Source of the DNA: TMED109 sp015660425
GTDB lineage: Bacteria; Pseudomonadota; Alphaproteobacteria; TMED109
NCBI GenBank assembly: GCA_029936295.1
Contig: JAPYTH010000022.1
Location: 1-29,031 of the forward strand
Direction: 5' to 3'
Length of the DNA stretch: 29,031 nt
Of the stretch, positions 16,615 to 24,251 are shown piece by piece (within the stretch, counting starts at the first letter, position 1; each line of letters begins with the position of its first letter). The notes beneath the pieces were generated by a model that was not told where the DNA came from, did not search any database, and was given only the letters and a program-made list of their open reading frames with translations. The translations under genes were made by a program, and so were the position numbers.

Positions 16615-17735
16615 TATCTAATTTTATAATTTTAAATATATTAAGAGGAGATATAAGAACAAAAGCTTTTTTATTGATCTTATTATTTATAGCTATAATT
16701 GTACCATTATTAAATATTTATGTTCCTGCAGGTAGTTTTTTTCATTTAACGGATTATCATATTAGTTTATTTGGAAAGTATTTAACTTATGGATTGCTTG
16801 CATTATCATTAGATTTGATATGGGGCTATTGTGGTATATTAAGTTTAGGTCATGGAGCATTTTTTGCTTTAGGAGGATATTGTATAGGTATTCATTTTAT
16901 GCGAGAAATTGGACCAAGAGGAGTTTATGGAGATCCAATTTTACCAGATTTTATGGTTTTTTTAAATTGGAGTGATCTTCCTCTAGCATGGTATGGCTTT
17001 GATAGCTTTAGTTATACATTATTAATGATTATTATAGTGCCTGGATTACTAGCTTTTATTTTTGGTTGGTTTGCATTCAAATCACGAGTAAATGGTGTAT
17101 ACTTTTCTATTATTACTCAGGCAATGACATATGCTTTAATGTTAGCATTTTTTCAAAATGATTTTGGTTTTGGAGGTAATAATGGCTTAACAGATTTTAA
17201 AGATGTTTTAGGGTTTTCATTGCAAAATCATACTACTAAAATATTTTTATTTCTATTATCTGTTTTAGCTTTGGCAATAGGATATTTAGTATCTAATAGT
17301 CTTGTTAATTCTCATTCTGGTGTCGTATTAAAAGGAATAAGAGATCAAGAAGATAGATTGCGGTTTTTAGGATATCGGGTTGAGAATTACAAATTATGTG
17401 CTTTTGTTGTCTCCGCAATGTTAGCTGGTATTGCTGGAGCATTATATGTTCCTCAAGTAGGTATTATAAATCCTGGAGAGTTTGCTCCTTTAAAGTCTAT
17501 AGAAGTAGTTGTATGGGTTGCTTTAGGAGGTCGTGGGACATTATTTGGGGCTATCCTTGGTGGAGTAATAGTAAATTTAGCAAAATCTTACTTTACAGTA
17601 AATTTTCCAGAAATTTGGTTGTATTTTTTAGGAGGATTATTTGTTCTTGTAACATTATTTCTTCCAAATGGGCTTGTGGGCGTTATTAAAAAAATATTTG
17701 TATTTATAAAAAATAAAAAGGAAAAATCATTTTGA
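16611..17735 (+). CDS. urtC: urea ABC transporter permease UrtC
   Basis: A 374-residue LivM-like permease that pairs with UrtB. Hydrophobic helices fill most of it. Typical segments are YLTYGLLALSLDLIWGYCG followed by ILSLGHGAFFALGGYCIG, FKSRVNGVYFSIITQAM, NGLTDFKDVLGF, the coupling-helix region LKGIRDQEDRLRFLGYRVE, and VVVWVALGGRGTLFGAILGG. AGIAGALYVPQVGIINPGEFAP is also diagnostic. It starts with ATG inside the urtB stop (ATGA overlap), and its stop overlaps the TTG start of urtD. Confidence 0.95.
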   Translation: MISNFIILNILRGDIRTKAFLLILLFIAIIVPLLNIYVPAGSFFHLTDYHISLFGKYLTYGLLALSLDLIWGYCGILSLGHGAFFALGGYCIGIHFMREIGPRGVYGDPILPDFMVFLNWSDLPLAWYGFDSFSYTLLMIIIVPGLLAFIFGWFAFKSRVNGVYFSIITQAMTYALMLAFFQNDFGFGGNNGLTDFKDVLGFSLQNHTTKIFLFLLSVLALAIGYLVSNSLVNSHSGVVLKGIRDQEDRLRFLGYRVENYKLCAFVVSAMLAGIAGALYVPQVGIINPGEFAPLKSIEVVVWVALGGRGTLFGAILGGVIVNLAKSYFTVNFPEIWLYFLGGLFVLVTLFLPNGLVGVIKKIFVFIKNKKEKSF

Positions 17736-18493
17736 CTAGTTTACAAAATAAAATGATGGGCTCTATTTTATATATAGATGGAGTTACTGTAGATTTTGAT
17801 GGTTTTAAAGCTTTAAATAATTTATCTTTTACAGTGGCTCCTAATACTCTTCAAGCCATTGTGGGGCCAAATGGTGCTGGAAAAACAACCTTTATGGATG
17901 TAGTTACTGGCAGGACTAAGCCTACACAAGGAAGAGTTATTTTTAAAGAAAATATAAATTTATTTAAATATGATGAAACATCTATAGTTGACTTAGGAAT
18001 AGCGAGAAAATTTCAAAAACCATCTATTTTTCCAAATCATACAGTTATGAAAAATTTAGAATTGGCTGCTTATAAAAATAAAAGTATATGGAGTTCAACT
18101 TTTTATAGAAAAATAAATAACAATTTACATTTAATAGAAGATATTGCTAATCAAATTAATTTAGATAGCTTTTTATATGAACAAGCAGGTTCATTATCAC
18201 ATGGACAAAAGCAATGGCTAGAAATAGGTATGCTTTTGTCCCAAGAATGTGATGTACTAATGTTAGACGAACCTGTAGCTGGAATGACAGATGAAGAAAC
18301 ATACAAAACATCTAATTTATTCAGAAAAATAGCTAAAGAAAGATCATTGATTGTTATTGAGCACGATGTTGATTTTGTTCAATCTTTAAACTGTCATGTA
18401 ACAGTATTACACGAAGGGGCAGTATTAGCTGAAGGTCAAATGAAAGACCTTAAAAATAACTCTTCTGTAATTGAAGTATATTTGGGAAGATAA
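17732..18493 (+). CDS. urtD: urea ABC transporter ATP-binding protein UrtD
   Basis: A 253-residue LivG-like ATPase. Walker A is GPNGAGKTT (45-53), the signature LSHGQKQWLEIG begins near 155, and Walker B VLMLDEPVAGM lies near 174-184. The switch His is in VIEHDVDFVQSL. LSHGQ in place of LSGGQ is usual for UrtD. The start is a TTG that overlaps the urtC TGA (TTGA) with AAGGAAAAA just upstream. An ATG at 17753 is the next option and would lose seven residues of weak conservation. Together with UrtE it forms the nucleotide-binding dimer. Confidence 0.95.
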   Translation: MTSLQNKMMGSILYIDGVTVDFDGFKALNNLSFTVAPNTLQAIVGPNGAGKTTFMDVVTGRTKPTQGRVIFKENINLFKYDETSIVDLGIARKFQKPSIFPNHTVMKNLELAAYKNKSIWSSTFYRKINNNLHLIEDIANQINLDSFLYEQAGSLSHGQKQWLEIGMLLSQECDVLMLDEPVAGMTDEETYKTSNLFRKIAKERSLIVIEHDVDFVQSLNCHVTVLHEGAVLAEGQMKDLKNNSSVIEVYLGR

Positions 18494-18494
18494 A

Positions 18495-19190
18495 ATGTTA
18501 GAAGTTAAAAAAATAAATTTATCTTATGGGGACAGTAATGTTTTATTTGATATGTCCATAAAGGCTGAAGCAGGAAAAATTACTACTATTCTCGGTAGAA
18601 ACGGAGTGGGAAAAACAAGTTTATTAAAGTCTATTATAGGATTAGAAAATATAAAATCTGGAAGTATTTATTTAAATAAATTAAATATAACAAACTTATC
18701 TTCTCCACTAAGAGCAAGTTCTGGTGTGGGATATGTCCCGCAAGGTCGAGAAATTTTTTCTTTATTAACTGTAGAAGAAAATTTACAAACAGGTTTCTCA
18801 GTTTTAAAGAGGCGAGATAGAAAAATACCAAAATATATTTATGATTTATTCCCTATTTTAAGGGAGATGAAGAATAGAAGAGGAGGGGATTTATCAGGAG
18901 GGCAACAACAGCAGCTAGCTATAGCTAGAGCTTTAGTAATGAAACCAAAACTTTTACTTTTAGATGAACCTACTGAAGGTATTCAACCATCTATTATTAA
19001 ACAAATTGGTGAGGTTATAAAATATTTAGCTTCAACAGAAAAAATAGGTATAATATTAGTTGAGCAATATTTTGATTTTGCGAGACATCTTTCAGATAAT
19101 TATTATGTCTTAAATAAGGGTAAAATAGTATTATCAGGAAAAGGTAAAGAGATGAATAAAAAGAAAGTCCAAAGCTATCTTACAGTCTAA
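18495..19190 (+). CDS. urtE: urea ABC transporter ATP-binding protein UrtE
   Basis: A 231-residue LivF-like ATPase. Walker A GRNGVGKTS starts near 34, the signature LSGGQQQQLAIARAL near 133 and Walker B LLLLDEPTEGIQP near 153. SGVGYVPQGREIFSLLTVEENL is the typical Q-loop region. I chose ATG 18495, one base after the urtD stop and preceded by GGGAAG; an in-frame TTG at 18471 lies inside urtD and adds eight unconserved residues. The ureD start follows 10 nt after the stop, so transport and urease genes appear to be one transcript. Confidence 0.95.
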   Translation: MLEVKKINLSYGDSNVLFDMSIKAEAGKITTILGRNGVGKTSLLKSIIGLENIKSGSIYLNKLNITNLSSPLRASSGVGYVPQGREIFSLLTVEENLQTGFSVLKRRDRKIPKYIYDLFPILREMKNRRGGDLSGGQQQQLAIARALVMKPKLLLLDEPTEGIQPSIIKQIGEVIKYLASTEKIGIILVEQYFDFARHLSDNYYVLNKGKIVLSGKGKEMNKKKVQSYLTV

Positions 19191-19200
19191 AGCAAAAAAA

Positions 19201-20016
19201 TTGCAGAGGGCAAATGGTACTCTAGATATTTCATTTTTTAAAAATGAAATTAGTAGCTTGCATTATACCACTCCATTAAGGGCGTTTTCTAACGATGATG
19301 GCAATTATGACATAGCTGCGGCAGCAATAGTTAATACTTCAGGGGGGGTAGTTTCTGGTGATACGCATAAAGTAAATATTACTGTAAATAATAATTGTAA
19401 GGTTATGATTTTTTCTCAATCTGCGGAAAAAATTTATAAAAGTTTAAATAATAATGAAGCAAATATCACTAATGTAGTAAAAGTTGGAGAAAATAGTTGG
19501 TTAGAATGGTTGCCACAAGAGACAATATTATTTGAAAATTCAAGATTAAAAAGAAATTTAAAAATTTATTTAAGTAAAAACTCTGAATCATTAGTTGGAG
19601 AAATAGTTGTATTAGGTAGACTCGCAAAAGGTGAGTTTACGAATAATGTCTTTTTTAAAGACTCTATATCTATTTATAAAAACTCTAAAATACAATGGTT
19701 AGATATTGTATTGTTAAATGATCAATTAAATAATGCAAGAAAATCAATTACCAGATTAAGCGGAGCGAATTGTTTTTTTACTATTGTACTTTCTAGTGAG
19801 AATGTAGAAAAATATGAACAAATTATTTATAAATTTATTAAATACAATATATTAGATGCTACTATAAGTTTAACGATAATACATGATAATTTAGTTATTA
19901 GAGCTCTTAGCAAAGAACCTTTATTATTGAGAAAAATATTTGCAAAAATTTGGATTTTTATAAGATCAGATATAAAAAAATTACCTCCCTCTATGCCAAA
20001 ATTATGGTGGGTATGA
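19201..20016 (+). CDS. ureD: urease accessory protein UreD (UreH)
   Basis: A 271-residue scaffold that docks on apo-urease and recruits UreF and UreG for nickel insertion. It begins QRANGTLDISF and shows AAIVNTSGGVVSGD (the conserved NTSGG-x2-GGD-like motif), SQSAEKIYKS, WLEWLPQETILFENSRL and VLGRLAKGEF. Length is normal. The TTG at 19201 is the only standard start after the upstream in-frame stop at 19153. It has no clear ribosome-binding site, so translation probably depends on coupling to urtE 10 nt before. This urtE-ureD join links the two halves of the module. Confidence 0.95.
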   Translation: MQRANGTLDISFFKNEISSLHYTTPLRAFSNDDGNYDIAAAAIVNTSGGVVSGDTHKVNITVNNNCKVMIFSQSAEKIYKSLNNNEANITNVVKVGENSWLEWLPQETILFENSRLKRNLKIYLSKNSESLVGEIVVLGRLAKGEFTNNVFFKDSISIYKNSKIQWLDIVLLNDQLNNARKSITRLSGANCFFTIVLSSENVEKYEQIIYKFIKYNILDATISLTIIHDNLVIRALSKEPLLLRKIFAKIWIFIRSDIKKLPPSMPKLWWV

Positions 20017-20040
20017 ATTAAATTATAAGGAAAATGCTAT

Positions 20041-20349
20041 ATGAAACTTACTCCGAGAGAAAAAGATAAATTACTAATATCAGTGGCTGCTGAAGTAGCA
20101 AGAAAAAGATTAAAAAGAGGTGTTAAATTAAATTATCCTGAAGTTATAGCTATAATATCTGATTATGTTGTAGAGGGAGCTAGAGATGGTCGTAGGGTAA
20201 GTGATTTAATGTCATCTGGAGCAGAAATTATAACTAAAGACCAAGTGATGGAAGGAGTTGATAGTATGATTAAAGATATTCAGGTAGAAGCTACCTTTCC
20301 TGACGGAACAAAATTAGTTACGGTCCATAACCCTATAAAGGAGAAGTAA
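20041..20349 (+). CDS. ureA: urease gamma subunit
   Basis: A 102-residue structural subunit. MKLTPREKDKLLISVAAEVA, RGVKLNYPEVIAIISDYVVE, GARDGRRVSDLMSSGAEI and EATFPDGTKLVTVHNPI cover nearly the whole family pattern. AAGGA (20028-20032) precedes the ATG. It is a separate gene, as in most proteobacteria, rather than fused to beta. ureB begins 1 nt after the stop. Confidence 0.97.
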   Translation: MKLTPREKDKLLISVAAEVARKRLKRGVKLNYPEVIAIISDYVVEGARDGRRVSDLMSSGAEIITKDQVMEGVDSMIKDIQVEATFPDGTKLVTVHNPIKEK

Positions 20350-20350
20350 A

Positions 20351-20665
20351 ATGAAGCCAGGAGAGTATATTTTGTTAGAGCAGGAAATTATATTAAATGC
20401 AGGTTCATCTTCTAATCAATTATTAATAGAAAACACTGGGGATCGTCCTATTCAAGTTGGATCACATTTTCATTTTTATGAAGTAAATGAATTCTTAAAT
20501 TTTGATAGAGAGCAGGCTTATGGAAAAAGACTTAATATTGCTTCAGGAACAGCAATAAGATTTGAACCAGGTCAAGCTAGGGAAGTAGAATTAATTCCTT
20601 ATGCGGGAAATAGAATAGTTTATGGTTTTAACTCTTTAATTAATAATAATTTAAAAAAGGGTTAG
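20351..20665 (+). CDS. ureB: urease beta subunit
   Basis: A 104-residue structural subunit with the family pattern MKPGEYILLEQEIILNAG, ENTGDRPIQVGSHFHFYEVN, the segment FDREQAYGKRLNIASGTAIR and FEPGQAREVELIPYAGNRIVYGF. A GGAGAA site precedes the ATG, inside the end of ureA. It stacks on UreC in the trimeric (alpha-beta-gamma)3 enzyme. ureC begins 2 nt after the stop. Confidence 0.97.
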   Translation: MKPGEYILLEQEIILNAGSSSNQLLIENTGDRPIQVGSHFHFYEVNEFLNFDREQAYGKRLNIASGTAIRFEPGQAREVELIPYAGNRIVYGFNSLINNNLKKG

Positions 20666-20667
20666 AC

Positions 20668-22377
20668 ATGGTAAAATCAATCAATAGAAAATCATATGCA
20701 TCAATGTATGGGCCAACTATAGGCGATAAAATTAGATTAGCTGATACTGAATTATTTATAGAAGTTGAGAAGGATTTTACCAATTATGGTGAAGAGGTTA
20801 AATTTGGTGGAGGTAAGGTAATTAGAGATGGAATGGGTCAAAGCCAAATTAGCAATGCAAAAGGCGCAGTTGATACGGTTATTACTAATGCAGTAATTTT
20901 AGATCATTGGGGTATTGTTAAAGCAGATATAGGAATAAAGAATGGTTATATATTTAAAATTGGTAAGGCCGGTAATCCAGATGTACAATCAAATGTAGAT
21001 ATAATAATTGGGCCAGGAACAGAAGTAATTGCGGGAGAAGGTAAAATTGTTACCGCTGGCGGTATAGATGCCCATATCCATTTCATAAGCCCACAGCAAA
21101 TTGAAGAAGCATTATGTTCAGGAATAACAACAATGCTTGGAGGAGGGACAGGACCTGCAGAAGGAACAAATGCAACCACTTGTACTCCTGGGCCTTGGCA
21201 TATTTCTAAAATGCTCCAAGCTGCAGATGCTTTTCCTGTAAATTTAGGTTTTTTTGGAAAAGGAAATACTTCAAAACCTGAAGCATTAATTGAGCAAGTT
21301 GAAGCAGGAGTTTGCGGTTTAAAACTTCATGAAGATTGGGGTACTACTCCATCAGCAATTGACACATGTCTGGATGTAGCAGAAAAATATGACATTCAAG
21401 TTGCAATTCATACAGATACCTTAAATGAATCTGGATTTGTAGAAAATACTACAAAAGCATTTAAAGGACGTTGTATACATGCTTTTCATACAGAAGGTGC
21501 GGGAGGTGGGCATGCGCCTGATATAATTAAATTGGTAGGAGAAAAAAATGTATTACCTTCTTCTACTAATCCTACACGCCCTTATACTATTAATACAATA
21601 GATGAACATTTAGATATGCTTATGGTTTGTCACCATTTAGATTCTCGTATTCCAGAAGATGTTGCATTTGCAGAGAGTAGAATTAGGGCTGAAACAATTG
21701 CAGCGGAAGATATTCTTCATGATTTGGGTGCGTTTTCTATGATTGCATCAGATAGTCAAGCCATGGGAAGAGTTGGTGAGGTGATTATTCGTACATGGCA
21801 AACAGCAGCAAAAATGAAAATCCAAAGAGGTAATTTACCTGAAGATAATAAGGGGAACGATAATTTTAGGTGCAAAAGATATATAGCTAAATATACTATT
21901 AATCCAGCAATAACGCATGGAATTTCTAATAAGGTTGGATCATTACAAGAAAATAAACTTGCGGATATTGTGATTTGGGAGCCAGCCTTTTTTGGAGTAA
22001 AACCTGAAAAAATTATAAAAGGCGGAGTCATAAACAATGCGTTAATGGGTGACCCTAATGCATCTATCCCTACGCCACAACCTGTTCATTATAGACCAAT
22101 GTTTGGTCAATTTGGTAGTGCATTATTTAATACAAGTATAACATTTGTTTCTCAAATTTCTAAGGATAATTCAATACAGGATCAGTTAGGTTTAAATAAA
22201 TTAATTGAACCAGTAATAGGGACTAGAAATATATCAAAAGATAGTATGTTGTTAAATAATTATACTCCTGTAATACAAGTAGATTCTGAAACTTATGAAG
22301 TTAGAGCTGATGGAGTTTTGTTAACATGTGAGCCTGCTGAAGTTTTGCCTATGGCACAAAGATATTTTTTATATTAA
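20668..22377 (+). CDS. ureC: urease alpha (catalytic) subunit
   Basis: A 569-residue Ni2+ amidohydrolase that splits urea to ammonia and carbamate in the cytoplasm. All key residues are present, offset by +2 from Klebsiella numbering. Nickel ligands are H136 and H138 (GIDAHIHF), carbamylated K219 (CGLKLHEDWG), H248 (AIHTD), H274 (AFHTEGAGGGHAPD) and D362 (ASDSQAMGRVG). H221 binds substrate, and C321-H322 form the mobile flap (MVCHHLDSRIPEDVAFAESRIR). The start MVKSINRKSYASMYGPTIGDKIRLADT is typical. Length is standard, so it should be active once nickel is loaded. Confidence 0.98.
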   Translation: MVKSINRKSYASMYGPTIGDKIRLADTELFIEVEKDFTNYGEEVKFGGGKVIRDGMGQSQISNAKGAVDTVITNAVILDHWGIVKADIGIKNGYIFKIGKAGNPDVQSNVDIIIGPGTEVIAGEGKIVTAGGIDAHIHFISPQQIEEALCSGITTMLGGGTGPAEGTNATTCTPGPWHISKMLQAADAFPVNLGFFGKGNTSKPEALIEQVEAGVCGLKLHEDWGTTPSAIDTCLDVAEKYDIQVAIHTDTLNESGFVENTTKAFKGRCIHAFHTEGAGGGHAPDIIKLVGEKNVLPSSTNPTRPYTINTIDEHLDMLMVCHHLDSRIPEDVAFAESRIRAETIAAEDILHDLGAFSMIASDSQAMGRVGEVIIRTWQTAAKMKIQRGNLPEDNKGNDNFRCKRYIAKYTINPAITHGISNKVGSLQENKLADIVIWEPAFFGVKPEKIIKGGVINNALMGDPNASIPTPQPVHYRPMFGQFGSALFNTSITFVSQISKDNSIQDQLGLNKLIEPVIGTRNISKDSMLLNNYTPVIQVDSETYEVRADGVLLTCEPAEVLPMAQRYFLY

Positions 22378-22390
22378 TTAAGGGAATATT

Positions 22391-22834
22391 ATGAATATAA
22401 AGTCGTGGCGTAAAAAAGGTGAGTGGCCAATAGATAAGGCTAAATATACTATTACTCTAGACGCTTCAGATAGACTATGCAGAAGAAAAAATCTTATATT
22501 AGATAATGGAAAAAAAGTCTTCATTGCTTTAGATAAAGTTGTAAATTTTAAAGATAGTGATGCATTAGAGCTTGAAAATGGCGAATGGATAAGAATTAAT
22601 GCATCTACAGAGAAAGTAATAGATATAAATACAAATGATAATGAACATCAATCATTGTTAGCATGGCACTTGGGCAATCGACATCTAGCTATGCAAATAA
22701 TTAATGAAAACACAATGAGGATAGAATATGATCATGTCATTTTGGACATGTTAATAGGTTTAAATGCTAAAGTTAATGTTATAGAAGATATATTTGAGCC
22801 TGAATTAGGTGCATATGGTTCACATAATCACTGA
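22391..22834 (+). CDS. ureE: urease accessory protein UreE (nickel chaperone)
   Basis: A 147-residue metallochaperone that passes Ni2+ to UreG. It has an N-terminal peptide-binding-like domain (DASDRLCRRKNLILDNGKKVFIAL) and a metal domain with AWHLGNRHLAMQ (91-102) and YDHVILDML (113-121). The C-terminus is short (GAYGSHNH): only two His, instead of the long His-rich tail of Klebsiella UreE. AAGGGAA precedes the start. ureF begins a few bases after the stop. Confidence 0.94.
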   Translation: MNIKSWRKKGEWPIDKAKYTITLDASDRLCRRKNLILDNGKKVFIALDKVVNFKDSDALELENGEWIRINASTEKVIDINTNDNEHQSLLAWHLGNRHLAMQIINENTMRIEYDHVILDMLIGLNAKVNVIEDIFEPELGAYGSHNH

Positions 22835-22840
22835 GGTGTG

Positions 22841-23545
22841 ATGAATAAAGAAAATAAAAATGATAAAATAAATAAGAGTTTATTTTATTTATTAACTTGG
22901 TTTTCTCCTAGCTATCCCATAGGCTCCTATGCCTATTCTCATGGCCTTGAATATGCTGTTGAAAGTAAAGTTATTAAAGATTTATCAGACTTATCTTACT
23001 GGATTAGTGATTTTTTATGTTTTGGAAGTGGTTATAATGATGGAATATTAATTTCATGCGGATATAATGCTGTAATAAATAAAGATCTAAATGAATTAGA
23101 AAAGATCTCTCAGGTAGCAAAAGCATATAAGTCTTCAAAAGAAATTGCATTGGAATCAAATCAGCAAGGTATTTCTTTTGCCCATGCGGTATCTTCTTCA
23201 CTTAGCTCAAATAAGTTTGATGATTTAATAAAGATTATTAATAACAATATTTCTTTTCCATTAGTTGTGGCTTGTGCAGGAGCAACATGCGAAATAAGTA
23301 AATTAGATTTAATTAGTGCTTATTTACATGCTTTTGTTTCTAATATTATTTCATCAGCTTTGAGGTTAATGTCTATTGGCCAGACAGAATCTCAAATTTT
23401 ACTTTTAAAATTTAAAAAGGAGGTTGAATTGTTAACAAATAAAATCATTTTAAAAACAATGAATGATTTAGGTTCTTCAGTTTTAATTGGAGAATGGTCT
23501 TCTGCAAATCATGAAAAACAGTATTCTAGATTGTTTAGATCATGA
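22841..23545 (+). CDS. ureF: urease accessory protein UreF
   Basis: A 234-residue all-helical protein that bridges UreD and UreG in the nickel-insertion complex. LLTWFSPSYPIGSYAYSHGLEYAVE near the N-terminus is the UreF hallmark (wSPsfPvGsfxyShGLE), split here by normal substitutions. EIALESNQQGISFAHAVS and HAFVSNIISSALRLMSIGQTESQ are further family segments. I chose ATG 22841, with GAGG at 22833-22836; a GTG codon at 22838 is directly before it. The stop overlaps ureG by 4 nt (ATGA). Confidence 0.93.
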   Translation: MNKENKNDKINKSLFYLLTWFSPSYPIGSYAYSHGLEYAVESKVIKDLSDLSYWISDFLCFGSGYNDGILISCGYNAVINKDLNELEKISQVAKAYKSSKEIALESNQQGISFAHAVSSSLSSNKFDDLIKIINNNISFPLVVACAGATCEISKLDLISAYLHAFVSNIISSALRLMSIGQTESQILLLKFKKEVELLTNKIILKTMNDLGSSVLIGEWSSANHEKQYSRLFRS

Positions 23546-24144
23546 GTTTGCCATTAAGAGTAGGTATTGGCGGTCCAGTTGGAACAGGTAAAACGGCACT
23601 TGCCGTAGCTTTATGTAAAAAGTTGTACCCTAAGTATGATTTGGCAGTTATCACTAATGATATTTATACAAAAGAAGATGCAGAGTTTATAACTAGAGCA
23701 GGAGTTTTACCGAAAAATAGAATTCAGGGAGTTGAAACTGGTGGTTGTCCTCATACCGCTATAAGGGAAGACGCTTCAATGAACTTGGTTGCAGTTTCAG
23801 ATATGAAGATTAAATTTTCTAAGCTTGAAATAATTTTAATTGAATCTGGAGGCGATAATTTAGCTGCAACATTTTCTCCAGAACTAGCGGATATTACAAT
23901 TTACGTAATTGATGTTTCTGCAGGAGAAAAAATACCAAGAAAAGGAGGGCCTGGCATAACTAGATCTGATTTATTTGTAATCAATAAAATTGATTTAGCA
24001 CCAATGGTGGGAGCTAGTTTAGAGGTTATGGAAAGAGATACTTTAAAAATGAGAGGAAAAAAACCATTTGTTTTTAGTAATTTAAAGACAGGCGTCGGAC
24101 TAGATACTATTTCAAATTTTATAATAAGTAATGCGGGTATATAA
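23542..24144 (+). CDS. ureG: urease accessory GTPase UreG
   Basis: A 200-residue SIMIBI GTPase that supplies energy and Ni2+ for urease activation. The P-loop is GGPVGTGKT (10-18), the nickel-binding CPH is at 69-71 in VETGGCPHTAIRED, the switch-like ESGGDN is at 101-106, and the guanine-specificity NKID is at 148-151. Length is normal, without an N-terminal His-rich extension. It ends the urea module. The 107-nt gap that follows (24145-24251) contains a weak AT-only hairpin (24148-24162) and a TATAAT at 24213-24218 that could serve the next gene. Confidence 0.97.
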   Translation: MSLPLRVGIGGPVGTGKTALAVALCKKLYPKYDLAVITNDIYTKEDAEFITRAGVLPKNRIQGVETGGCPHTAIREDASMNLVAVSDMKIKFSKLEIILIESGGDNLAATFSPELADITIYVIDVSAGEKIPRKGGPGITRSDLFVINKIDLAPMVGASLEVMERDTLKMRGKKPFVFSNLKTGVGLDTISNFIISNAGI

Positions 24145-24251
24145 TAATTATTTATAAAATAACATGGCTAATGCATTTACAAATATTCATCGTATATAAA
24201 ATGTAATTGAAGTATAATATTATTATTTAATTATATTGGGATATATAATAT

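Noticed and set aside
24148..24162. Rho-independent terminator after ureG
   Set aside because: TTATTT-ATA-AAATAA is a 6-bp stem of A-T only and no T-tract follows; it is expected by chance in such DNA.
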